Positions 1 to 6,422 are shown, numbered from the stretch's first letter. The stretch: DNA of 9,072 nucleotides from an uncultured Verrucomicrobiales bacterium (GCA_937905985.1 CALCWC010000120.1:1-9072), one strand, 5' to 3'. The notes: generated by a model not told the origin, from the letters alone. Program-made: numbers and translations.

Positions 1-133
1 CTTTGAAAGCGGTTTGTCTCCCCCGATTTGTTGTGACGAAGCCTGAAAGGGGGGGGCTTCCTCAAGTGGCCATTCGCACAAATCGAGCCATCATCGGCAC
101 TTCTGCCCACGGAAAAATTTCTTTGGGACACAT
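1..133. other. Non-coding flank with small hairpin and G8 run
   Basis: No coding signal is seen here. A 6-bp stem (38-43 GAAGCC with 55-60 GGCTTC) encloses a loop holding most of an eight-G run (49-56). There is no T-tract after it, so it is not a convincing intrinsic terminator. The left end of the IS3-family element probably lies near 115-135, but I cannot match a left terminal repeat to a right one, so the junction is not defined. Confidence 0.35.
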
Positions 134-142
134 GTGTTCGAC

Positions 143-442
143 ATGACCAAAAAGATAAGCAAGAGGGGCCGCTACAAGGCCTCGCTGAAGGAAGAAGTTG
201 CCAAGCAGGCCATCCAGGGCATCAAGACGGTGGAGCAGATAGCCTCGGACTACAAGGTGAGCCCGGAGCTGGTGCGCCAGTGGCGCGACCAGGCACAGGA
301 GGCACTGACGGATGCGTTCCGCAACAGGAATCCTCGCGAGCGGAACCTGGAGCGGGAGGTTGAAACGCTCAAGAGCATCGTCTGCAAGCGCGAGATGGAG
401 CTGGAGTGGCTGACAAAAAAATCAAGGGAGCTGGGTCTGTAG
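143..442 (+). CDS. IS3-family transposase OrfA
   Basis: This is the DNA-binding subunit of an IS3 transposase, which recognises the IS ends and is also the N-terminal part of the OrfAB fusion made by frameshifting. The N-terminal half holds a helix-turn-helix of the HTH_Tnp_1 type: EQIASDYKVSPELVRQWR reads as two helices and a turn. It is followed by a leucine-zipper-like coiled coil (NLEREVETLKSIV...MELEWL) used for oligomerisation in the family. I chose the ATG at 143; an in-frame GTG lies at 134, and neither has a strong Shine-Dalgarno sequence. The length, about 99 residues, is normal for an OrfA. The stop at 440-442 lies in the loop of the frameshift stem, and orfB overlaps it in the -1 frame. 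This reading frame is intact; on its own it would act mainly as a regulator of transposition. Confidence 0.88.
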   Translation: MTKKISKRGRYKASLKEEVAKQAIQGIKTVEQIASDYKVSPELVRQWRDQAQEALTDAFRNRNPRERNLEREVETLKSIVCKREMELEWLTKKSRELGL

Positions 443-1249
443 GCGCGCGGCGCCAGCTCCTGGAGGAAAACGCGGGCATACCGAGGACGCGCCAGTGCAA
501 GCTGCTGGGCGTGCCGCGCAGCGGCTCCTACTACAAGTGCCGCGCGCGTTCCGAGCCCAAAGGGCTGCGCGCTGCGCTCAGAGAGCTCTACCGGCTCGAT
601 CCGTGCCTGGGGCTGCGCAAGCTGCCCGGCATGCTGGAGCGCGACTACGGCATCCGGGCGGGGGCCAAGCTCATAGCGCGGGTGCGCCGCGAGATGAAAC
701 TGCGCACCAACTACAGGCACCCAAACACGAGCCGCCCGGCCCCAGGCAAGGAGGGGCGCAAGCCCTACCTGTTCAAGCAGAGCCCGCCCGCAAGGGTGGA
801 CGATGCGTGGACGAGCGACATCACCTATCTGCAGATAGGGAAACGCAACCTCTACCTGTGCTGCGTGATGGACTGGGTGAGCCGGGAAGTGCTGGGGTGG
901 AGCATGGAGTGGCGTATGGACACCGGTCTCTGCATGACTGCGCTGGAGATGGCACTTTGCAGCGGGCGAAAGCCAGCGGTGTTCAACACGGACTAGGGCA
1001 GCCAGTACACATCGCGCGAGTGGACGGAGGCCATGGAGAGACACGGGATCACTATCAGCATGGACGGCAAGGGCCGCTGGGCTGACAACATCGTCATGGA
1101 TCGCTTCTGGCGCACGTACAAGTACGACTTCTTCCTCCTGCGCGAATGCCGCACCCTGGAGGAGGCGCGGGAACAAACCGCCGCATGGCTGGACTACTAC
1201 AACACACCAGCGCCCGCATGAAAGCCTGGGATATGAGACGCCATCCGGG
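406..1249 (+). pseudogene. IS3-family transposase OrfB, broken (amber plus frameshift)
   Basis: This is the catalytic half of an IS3 transposase: an HTH_21-like segment, then an rve integrase core. The first catalytic Asp is in WTSDITY (817-819) and the second in FNTD (991-993). The next codon is TAG at 994-996 where the family has CAG (FNTDQGSQYTS), so a single C-to-T change explains the stop. The same frame continues cleanly after it (GSQYTSREW...SMDGKGRWADN...RFWRTYKYD). The third catalytic position, normally Glu in ERFW, is Asp here (GAT 1099-1101). Near 1207-1208 one extra C appears to be inserted: removing it gives YYNTQRPHESLGYETP, the family C-terminus, which otherwise lies one frame over at 1211-1249. 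Three departures from consensus in one gene make it non-functional. The start is by frameshift from orfA rather than by its own initiation codon. Confidence 0.85.
415..460 (+). promoter_or_regulatory. Programmed -1 ribosomal frameshift signal (A7 plus stem)
   Basis: Seven A residues occupy 415-421 and are read in the orfA frame as A_AAA_AAA, the classic X_XXY_YYZ slippery heptamer. Five nucleotides later an 8-bp stem can form between 427-434 (GGAGCTGG) and 453-460 (CCAGCTCC). The orfA stop (440-442) sits in the loop. Slipping back by one base moves the ribosome from the orfA frame to the orfB frame, giving the fused OrfAB transposase. Heptamer, spacing and stem all match the arrangement known for IS3 elements. 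The function is inferred. Confidence 0.8.
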
Positions 1250-1282
1250 CGCAGCAAGAAGGAGGGGCACCCCCCGGCGGCG

Positions 1283-1388
1283 ATTTTTTCGCGCGTTTCC
1301 TGCGCTCCGTCCATGCTTGCTCCGCTACGCTCCGCGCCCTCGCTGCGCTCGGGCCGCATGGACTACGCTACGGAAACGCGCAAAAAAT
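1283..1388. repeat. Long imperfect inverted repeat (T-tract ... A-tract)
   Basis: The outer arms 1283-1300 and 1372-1388 are complementary over 17 bp with one bulged C. They comprise six T pairing with six A, then GCGCGTTTCC pairing with GGAAACGCGC. An inner 8-bp stem (1309-1316 GTCCATGC with 1356-1363 GCATGGAC) follows across mismatched bases. The central loop is GC-rich and rich in CGCTCCG/CGCTGCG words. The T-tract comes first and the A-tract last on both strands, so this is not the A-stem-T layout of a bidirectional intrinsic terminator. It ends directly before a promoter, and a shorter version of the layout is found at 5471-5519. Confidence 0.6.
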
Positions 1389-1421
1389 TGGTTGACACCC
1401 CATGCACATGCATGCTATAGA
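1382..1421 (+). promoter_or_regulatory. Sigma70-type promoter reading towards capA-like gene
   Basis: A perfect -35 TTGACA lies at 1392-1397. An 18-base spacer leads to TATAGA at 1416-1421. Six A residues at 1382-1387, four bases before the -35 box, could serve as an UP element. A transcript would have a leader of about 140 bases before the ATG at 1568. The arrangement repeats almost exactly at 5513-5551. Assignment is by pattern only. Confidence 0.6.
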
Positions 1422-1567
1422 AGACCTTGCCCCCTGCTGAACGCAAAAATAGCTTTTTTCTGTCAAACAAAGGGCGTCAGCGTAATTCCATTGGGCAACA
1501 ACGTCAACCGCGAGTCATATGTGGCTTTAGGCGTGCAAATCAGTCCTGGAGGCATACCACCGGAGCC
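1422..1567 (+). other. Leader region before capA-like gene, no gene seen
   Basis: No supported reading frame. It holds a short palindromic stretch around 1446-1460 (A-run, TAGC, T-run) and ends with GGAG four bases before the ATG at 1568, a plausible ribosome binding site. I recognise no riboswitch or RNA. Confidence 0.4.
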
Positions 1568-2736
1568 ATGAAGATAACGTATCTGGGAGATCTCATGTGT
1601 TTCAGCGGGCGGGGAATCGAAAGCGAAAATCCCCATGCCTTGGGAGGTTTGAAGGAGCTGCTGCATTCAGCGGATTATGTGGTGGGCAACTTGGAAACAC
1701 CCGTGGCACGCGCCATTGATGCCGCCAAACATCAAACAGGGCGCTACCGGTTTGTGGTTCCCCTTGATTTTGCCAAGATAGTCAGGGAAGCGGGCGTAAC
1801 CCATGTTTCCGCAGTCAACAACCACTGCCTGGACCAGGGGTTCGAGGGGTTGCTGGAAACGCTGCGCTGCGTGAAGGAGGCTGGGCTGGTTCCCGTTGGG
1901 GGCAGGGAAAGGCCGGGAGAACCGGCATACGCCGTCTTGAAAGGGGAGGCATCAGAGTTGGCTTGGCGGCCAGCACCTACGGCACCAACACCATGAAAAA
2001 CAAGGTTTGGCTCACACGTTCCCAAGCCAGCCACCTGAACCTTACCCAGAACCAGGAGCTCTCCTCTCCCCTTGTCCGCCGGTTGTTTGAACGCCGCTCC
2101 AAATGGTACTACCGGTGGAAAAGGCTGACCAACCGGGAAGTGGAGGACTGGTTCGACCGGGAGGAATTCTCATGGGGAAAGCAGCGGATCCTGGCCCGGG
2201 AAATGAAAGAAATCCGGCGCAGGGTGGATTTCCTGGTTGCTTTCCCCCACGTGGGCGGGCAACACAGATTGCAGCCCATGAGGCGCGCACGCAGGCTATA
2301 CAACTGGTTTTTCCGACGCGGAGCGGATGCCGTCATCGGCAACCATGAACATTGCGTGCAACCTGCTGAATTCATGAAAGACCGCATGGCCGCGTTTTGC
2401 CTGGGCCACACCCTCAGTTCCCTGGGTGTGGACATCCGCGTGGGAGACGAGTGCATGGAGAACCTGTCCATCGCCCTGCTCCAGTATGTGGAGACGGAAG
2501 CCTGCGGCCAGCTTTCCGTGCGCTACACCTTCAGCGTGGTCAAGACGTACAAGGACAGTGCCGGGGCGTACCACACCCGCCCCATGCACGAACTGATAGC
2601 CGAGGCCGCTGACGAAGGCGAGCGAGGAACCCTCATAGACGAGCTGAACATTATAGGCGGCCGCTTCCTCGGGAGGAAGTGGGTCGCGGCAGAGCCGGCG
2701 GCGGCAGAGCATCCATTTGACATGATTTCCCGCTAG
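1568..2736 (+). pseudogene. CapA/PGA_cap family metallophosphatase, frameshifted
   Basis: This resembles CapA-type proteins, predicted metal-dependent phosphoesterases associated with capsule or polyglutamate synthesis. The first frame opens with MKITYLGDLM (Asp8 as a metal ligand), then GNLETP (residues 40-45) and NNHCLDQG (84-91). After AVLKGE the homology jumps from frame 2 to frame 1: VGLAASTYGTN, in frame 1 from about 1948, is the next family motif. Restoring one G at the GAGG run near 1946-1949 joins the frames as KGEGIRVGLAASTYGTN. The rest carries the expected HVGGQ and GADAVIGNHEHCVQP motifs. The restored length is about 390 residues, normal for the family. It starts at an ATG with GGAG just upstream. 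No signal peptide is seen, so the product would be cytosolic. The family is clear; the substrate is unknown. A sequencing error is a real alternative to true decay. Confidence 0.8.
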
Positions 2737-3836
2737 TGCCCGAAACAGCGCTTGAACAGGTTCAGCCAGCCAGATTCCTTTCGCGCCGGGCGGTTGTTTT
2801 CATACATAACGGAAAACAGGGGAAGACCGAAGAACCTGTAGGACTCCTTTTGAGGGAGAGGGTGGCGTGCGCGAGCAACCCACAAACGCGTCCACCATGA
2901 CTCATGGCGCATAGAGCGTACGCGGTAATCACGGGGGAATAATGATTCCAAATCCTGCTCCTTGACAATTTCTTCGAATATATCCTGCACTTCCCCATAC
3001 TCTTTTCCGCTAATTCCTGTTACAGTTTCCTGAAAAGAAATAAAAAGGTATGCAAGATAAAGCCCTGCTGCTCTTTCCATAATTCCATGCCTTTGATAAA
3101 ACGCATAGACATACCGCCAAACTCCACAGAAGTTGCGTGCATTCTCGACATGTGTGCGATTTGAATGCATGATGGAACCGCCTCGCTGAACGTAGTTGTA
3201 TCCCACGGCATCCAGGTAGTATATGTGACGTGCAATGGCAAAGAACATGCAGAAGAACGCGTTGTCTTCTCGAATAAAACCATCAGGAAACCGAACTCGG
3301 TATTGCTCGATCAGGGAGCGGCGCCAGATTTTATTCCAAAAGCATATGGGGCCCTGGAGTGCCATTTCATGAGTCAAAACCCGGTGTCCGAGGTATTTGA
3401 GGCGGTGATACTCCACCAAACAGGGATTGGGAGACATGCCCTCCTCATTCACGATGTTGATTTGATAGAACAGAACATCTATGGTGCCATCAAGATACGG
3501 CGCAGCCTTTTCATAAATTCCGGGCTCAAGGTAATCATCGGAATCCACGCCGGCCACATATTCGCCCGTGCAGATATCCAGAGCGGCGTTTCGCGCACCG
3601 GAAAGGCCTTTGTTTTTCTGGTCGACAATCCTGATGCGGGGGTCTCCTGCGGCGTATTCCCGGAGAATCTCAAGGGAATTGTCCGGGGATTCGTCATTCA
3701 CGCATATGATTTCCAAATTGCGGTAGCTTTGGTTGCATATGCTGTCCAGACACTTGCGAATGTACTTCTCCGTCTTGTATATGGGGACAATAACGGAAAT
3801 CAACGGTCCCTTCTCCCCAGCATCTATTTCATTCAT
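2733..3836 (-). CDS. Glycosyltransferase family 2 (GT-A fold)
   Basis: This is an inverting GT2 enzyme, expected to transfer a sugar from a nucleotide-sugar donor to a growing surface glycan at the inner face of the membrane. The N-terminal domain starts with ISVIVPIYKTEKYIRKCLDSI (residues 13-33), then VNDESPDNS (46-54, nucleotide binding), the KGLSGARNAAL loop (76-86) and the metal-binding DSDDYL motif (Asp98, Asp100, Asp101). The C-terminal half includes IREDNAFF, the likely catalytic-base region, and a basic tail without clear membrane spans. At 367 residues it is full length. It converges on the capA-like gene, sharing a 4-bp overlap. Its base composition is more AT-rich than the flanking IS genes, which fits foreign or surface-polysaccharide DNA. 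Donor and acceptor cannot be told from sequence. Confidence 0.92.
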   Translation of the reverse strand: MNEIDAGEKGPLISVIVPIYKTEKYIRKCLDSICNQSYRNLEIICVNDESPDNSLEILREYAAGDPRIRIVDQKNKGLSGARNAALDICTGEYVAGVDSDDYLEPGIYEKAAPYLDGTIDVLFYQINIVNEEGMSPNPCLVEYHRLKYLGHRVLTHEMALQGPICFWNKIWRRSLIEQYRVRFPDGFIREDNAFFCMFFAIARHIYYLDAVGYNYVQRGGSIMHSNRTHVENARNFCGVWRYVYAFYQRHGIMERAAGLYLAYLFISFQETVTGISGKEYGEVQDIFEEIVKEQDLESLFPRDYRVRSMRHESWWTRLWVARARHPLPQKESYRFFGLPLFSVMYENNRPARKESGWLNLFKRCFGH

Positions 3837-3842
3837 GGATTT

Positions 3843-3871
3843 AGTTTATCAAATCGGATGCGGTTTGTCAA
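3843..3871 (-). promoter_or_regulatory. Candidate promoter of the GT2 gene, possibly leaderless
   Basis: On the minus strand there is a perfect TTGACA (3866-3871), a 17-base spacer and TAAACT (3843-3848, four of six consensus bases). The hexamer ends only six bases before the ATG at 3836, so transcription would begin at or next to the start codon. No Shine-Dalgarno sequence precedes the ATG. Confidence 0.45.
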
Positions 3872-3932
3872 CAAGCCAGGTCTGCATTTCAGGGCTGACG
3901 CATTTATTTTTTCTTGACTATCTGCAAATAAC

Positions 3933-3958
3933 GGCACTCCGCCAAATTATATGGGTGG
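3933..3958 (+). repeat. Left terminal inverted repeat of the ISL3 element
   Basis: Starts GGCACTCCG and reads inward to ATGGGTGG. It matches the reverse complement of 5443-5468 except at repeat positions 10 and 17. Similarity continues weakly beyond 26 bases (GATGAACAAAA against GCTGAAAAGGA). Confidence 0.9.
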
Positions 3959-4104
3959 ATGAACAAAACGCCGCTGCGGCAGATTTGTCGCGGTGAAGGG
4001 GAGGAAATGGGCGGGCATGCCGAAGACATGGTCTGCTGTTGGGCAAAAGCTTTGCAGGGCGGCAAGCCCAACCCATACTACCCTAGCCTGGAGGGGGTAA
4101 GGGT

Positions 4105-4146
4105 GCGGGAAAGGGGGAGGCGGCAATGAGCCTCCCCCTTTCCCGC
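4105..4146. terminator. Perfect 17-bp hairpin after transposase gene
   Basis: Arms 4105-4121 and 4130-4146 pair perfectly over 17 bp, with an 8-base loop. One arm is almost all purine and the other almost all pyrimidine. It lies 14 bases past the transposase stop, where a terminator is expected. No T-tract follows on either strand, so it may instead block incoming transcription or stabilise the 3' end of the message. Confidence 0.45.
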
Positions 4147-4160
4147 AGGGCGGGCGTTGT

Positions 4161-5387
4161 TCAGGCGAGGCGCGTTTCCCGGCCCATGAGGAAGCGGAAG
4201 ACGGGCGAGGTGAGCGCGCGCAGCATTAGGCGCAGGTAATCCACGGAGCCCACGCCGCGTGTCTTGTGCAGCACGCGCGCAATCACGGAGTTGACTCCCT
4301 CTATCCTGCCGGAGGTGAGCTTGTAGCGGAAGTAGTTGAGGATGTACCCGGCATCGCGCGCCATGCCCTTGGCCAGGCGCTGGAACGGCTTCAGCCCGGA
4401 CTGCCGCGCCAGTTCCAGCCATTCCTGCAGCGCGGGCACGGCATCGCTGAGGTAGTAGAGCTTGTACATCTCTCGCGCCTGCTCCTTGAGCACGCATGCG
4501 GTGTTGATGGGGGCGTTCATCGCCAGCAGGGTTTCTAGCCGCGGGCACTGCCTGCCCAAGAGGTTCCCGGGGGCCTTGAGCAGGGCGTAGCGCATGCCCT
4601 TTATGATGCCCTTGTGCTCCTTCTCGGCCTTGGCGTACTGGTCGCGCCGCACCTCGGTAACGGCGTCGTTGATGTTCTTGATGACGTGGAGCGGGTCGAA
4701 GGAGAGCTCGGCGTGCGGGAGGTGTTCGCGCACCGCCTTCACGTACGCGTTGCCGCGGTCCACGCTCACCACCTTGATGTCCTCCAGCTCATCCTCCGTG
4801 AGCATGGCGTAGAAGCCGTCCAGGCTGGCGCTTCCCTTGCCCTCGGCCATCCACAGCAGCTCGCCCGTGTAGCCGTCCACCACGCATGTGACGAACTTGC
4901 GCTTGCGGCCCAGGTACTTCTCGTCCACCACAATGGCATCCAGGTTGTCCAGCTTCACCGGCGTGAGGAAATCAATCACCTCCAGCACCGCCTTGTTGGC
5001 GCGGCTCACGGTCTTCGCGGGGATGCCCAGACTCCTGGCGACATCCGCCACAGAGCCCTCCTTGACCAGCCAACTGATATGCCACATGAGCCGCCATGTC
5101 ATCCCCTTGGTGCCGAGGAGCGCGCCCGGCCGGACGGAGTGGAAACAGCGGCACTTGGGACACCAGCACTCCAGCACCTCCACCTCCAGCGTGCTCCGGT
5201 GGATACCCAGCGGCAGGTCTCTCACTTTCACCGTGTAGCGCCGGTGGATTGTCGGGCCGGGTTGCCGGTCATGTGGGCAGTGCAGGAAGACCGGGTCCCC
5301 GAATTTGTACTTGACCACACATCCCTGCGGGATAATATCAATTCCGCAGGATTTCCATCCGTCTATCGGCAGCACTTCGTTTATCAT
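4161..5387 (-). CDS. ISL3-family transposase
   Basis: This DDE transposase catalyses movement of the surrounding IS. The N-terminus holds a zinc-ribbon-like set (CPH at 37-39, and CWCPKCRC giving Cys74, 76, 79 and 81) that in this family binds DNA. It is followed by a helix-turn-helix (SVADVARSLGIPAKTVSRA, 112-130). The DDE_Tnp_ISL3 core supplies Asp155 (VVDEKYLG), Asp231 (FDPLHVIKN) and Glu363 (SGRIEGVNS). At 408 residues it has normal length and no interruption, so the element may still be active. It starts at the ATG at 5387 with a weak GGTGA four bases upstream. A TATAAA at 5398-5403 (minus strand) is a possible -10 box without a good -35. The gene is more GC-rich than the neighbouring glycosyltransferase, as expected for an acquired element. 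Confidence 0.95.
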   Translation of the reverse strand: MINEVLPIDGWKSCGIDIIPQGCVVKYKFGDPVFLHCPHDRQPGPTIHRRYTVKVRDLPLGIHRSTLEVEVLECWCPKCRCFHSVRPGALLGTKGMTWRLMWHISWLVKEGSVADVARSLGIPAKTVSRANKAVLEVIDFLTPVKLDNLDAIVVDEKYLGRKRKFVTCVVDGYTGELLWMAEGKGSASLDGFYAMLTEDELEDIKVVSVDRGNAYVKAVREHLPHAELSFDPLHVIKNINDAVTEVRRDQYAKAEKEHKGIIKGMRYALLKAPGNLLGRQCPRLETLLAMNAPINTACVLKEQAREMYKLYYLSDAVPALQEWLELARQSGLKPFQRLAKGMARDAGYILNYFRYKLTSGRIEGVNSVIARVLHKTRGVGSVDYLRLMLRALTSPVFRFLMGRETRLA

Positions 5388-5442
5388 TTCACCGCTATTT
5401 ATAGCAGAAGATGCCGAAGATGGGGAGCCTGCTCCTTTTCAG

Positions 5443-5468
5443 CCACCCATAAAATTTGACGGAGTGCC
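5443..5468 (-). repeat. Right terminal inverted repeat of the ISL3 element
   Basis: Reverse complement partner of 3933-3958. It lies on the 5' side of the transposase gene and ends immediately before an eight-T run that belongs to the neighbouring spacer. Confidence 0.9.
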
Positions 5469-5509
5469 TTTTTTTTCAGCGTTTTTCCGCTCTGGCACAG
5501 CTCCAAAAT

Positions 5510-5551
5510 CGCAAAAAATGGTTTGACAAACAATACTCCTGGTTGTATAAG
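5510..5551 (+). promoter_or_regulatory. Strong sigma70-type promoter with A-tract
   Basis: TTGACA (5523-5528), a 17-base spacer and TATAAG (5546-5551) form a near-consensus promoter. It is preceded by CGC and six A (5510-5518), four bases from the -35 box. It reads towards the acyltransferase-like gene, leaving a leader of about 70 bases. The match to 1379-1421 covers the A-tract, its spacing to the -35 box and the bases after the -10 box. Confidence 0.72.
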
Positions 5552-5625
5552 AAACCTACCCTCTGTCGGAGCAGCTTAAAACTGGCCGCCAGCTGCAAAA
5601 ACAAGGGCCACCATACCACATACTC

Positions 5626-6336
5626 ATGCAACGAAATTCATACGCAGATTATTTGAAAGGCATATTGATGCTCACGGTGCTCGCCGCCCATACATGGCCG
5701 ATACTATTACAGGGATTGCAGACTTCGGCCGCAGCATTCCACATTGCCTACATGTTTCCCTTTTTCTTCTGCGGGTACGCGTGCGCCCGCTTGCATGTGC
5801 GCCCCCTGCCCGGGTGGGCAAGTTGCGCCCTGTTGGCTTCAACCGTGCTTTTATATGTATTCGCGGAAATGAACGGGCACGCCAAGGAATGGTCCGTTTG
5901 GTTATCCGGGACTTGGATCTTCGGGCCGCAAGGGTGGAGGCGACACTTGTTCCTGGATTGCTACCGCATCTTCCTTGGTCTGGCCGGCTCCATTGGTTTC
6001 GCTGGGGTGTTGTATTCTATCCAAAAGCTTTTCAAGAGCCGGAAATGGAATGAGCGGCACGCTTGGATTCCCGCATGCATCGGTTGGGTGTAAGAGCTGG
6101 GGAAGTGGTCATTGACCGTGTATGCCGCCCAATCTGTTCTGGTGGAATTATTGTTCCGCAGCGGCGTAACTTTTCTATATATCCAAAATGGCGGCAATCC
6201 CTTTGCGGGGCACGTACTGCTGTTGAAGTGGATTATTGTGCCGCTGACGACATTGGCTATGACGGCGGCAACCATGATGGTAGTGCGCAAACTGCAGGGC
6301 AGCCACTGGATATGCCGCGCGCTGACGGGCAAATGA
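5626..6336 (+). pseudogene. Acyltransferase-3-like membrane protein, interrupted by TAA
   Basis: This is a probable O-acyltransferase of the Acyl_transf_3 type, which would decorate a sugar of the surface glycan at the cytoplasmic membrane. It begins MQRNSYADYLKGILMLTVLAAHT; Lys11 and His22 give the K/R-X10-H spacing seen near the start of this family. The next segment, FHIAYMFPFFFCGYACA, matches the family's second membrane span. About seven hydrophobic segments can be counted. An in-frame TAA (6091-6093) splits it. The frame continues without shift as ELGKWSLTVYAAQSVLVELL, the typical C-terminal part of the family, to a TGA at 6334-6336. Restored length is only about 236 residues against 300 or more usual, so an internal deletion is also likely. 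A strong promoter lies upstream, but I see no clear ribosome binding site. The function is inferred from motifs only. Confidence 0.7.
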
Positions 6337-6422
6337 GAAGCTTTCTCTCGCAGCATGTAAAACATTTTTCAAATTGTCCGCAACACAACGCCCCGGAAGA
6401 ATAGGGGCATTTCAATAAGAAG

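Larger units (their letters stand above)
133..1260 (+). mobile_element. Degenerate IS3-family insertion sequence (boundaries approximate)
   Basis: The two-frame orfA/orfB layout with a -1 overlap, an OrfA helix-turn-helix and an OrfB integrase core with the SDITY, FNTD and RFW-type motifs are diagnostic of IS3. The orfB frame is interrupted at 994 (TAG) and shifted near 1207, so no functional OrfAB transposase can be made from this copy without suppression. I could not find matching terminal inverted repeats or a target duplication. The right end may be truncated: the expected C-terminus follows the family only as far as the GYETPSG stretch (about 1249), and a different repeat structure starts at 1283. 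Both limits are estimates. Confidence 0.7.
3933..5468. mobile_element. Complete ISL3-family insertion sequence
   Basis: The 1536-bp element is bounded by 26-bp inverted repeats (3933-3958 and 5443-5468) that match at 24 positions and begin with GGCACTCCG. It carries one minus-strand transposase gene. Between the left repeat and the transposase stop are about 200 non-coding bases with a strong hairpin. ISL3 elements normally make 8-bp target duplications. The flanking octamers here (CAAATAAC at 3925-3932, eight T at 5469-5476) do not match, so either the duplication was lost through recombination or the insertion history is more complex. Confidence 0.9.

Noticed and set aside
38..60. Intrinsic terminator at the left edge
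   Set aside because: The stem is only 6 bp and no T-tract follows.
250..1359. Long minus-strand open frame opposite the IS3 genes
   Set aside because: Shadow of the GC-rich transposase; composition is low-complexity (Ala, Arg, Pro, His) and no family motif is seen.
1382..1402. Right terminal inverted repeat of IS3 at the TTGACACCCC stretch
   Set aside because: It could not be aligned convincingly with the left side (TGTGTTCGACATGACC at 133-148); the promoter reading is better supported.
3165..3917. 250-codon plus-strand frame opposite the first GT2 gene
   Set aside because: Antisense shadow without recognisable motifs; it runs through the GT2 promoter.
4614..5459. 281-codon plus-strand frame opposite the ISL3 transposase
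   Set aside because: Antisense shadow; the minus-strand frame has all the ISL3 motifs.
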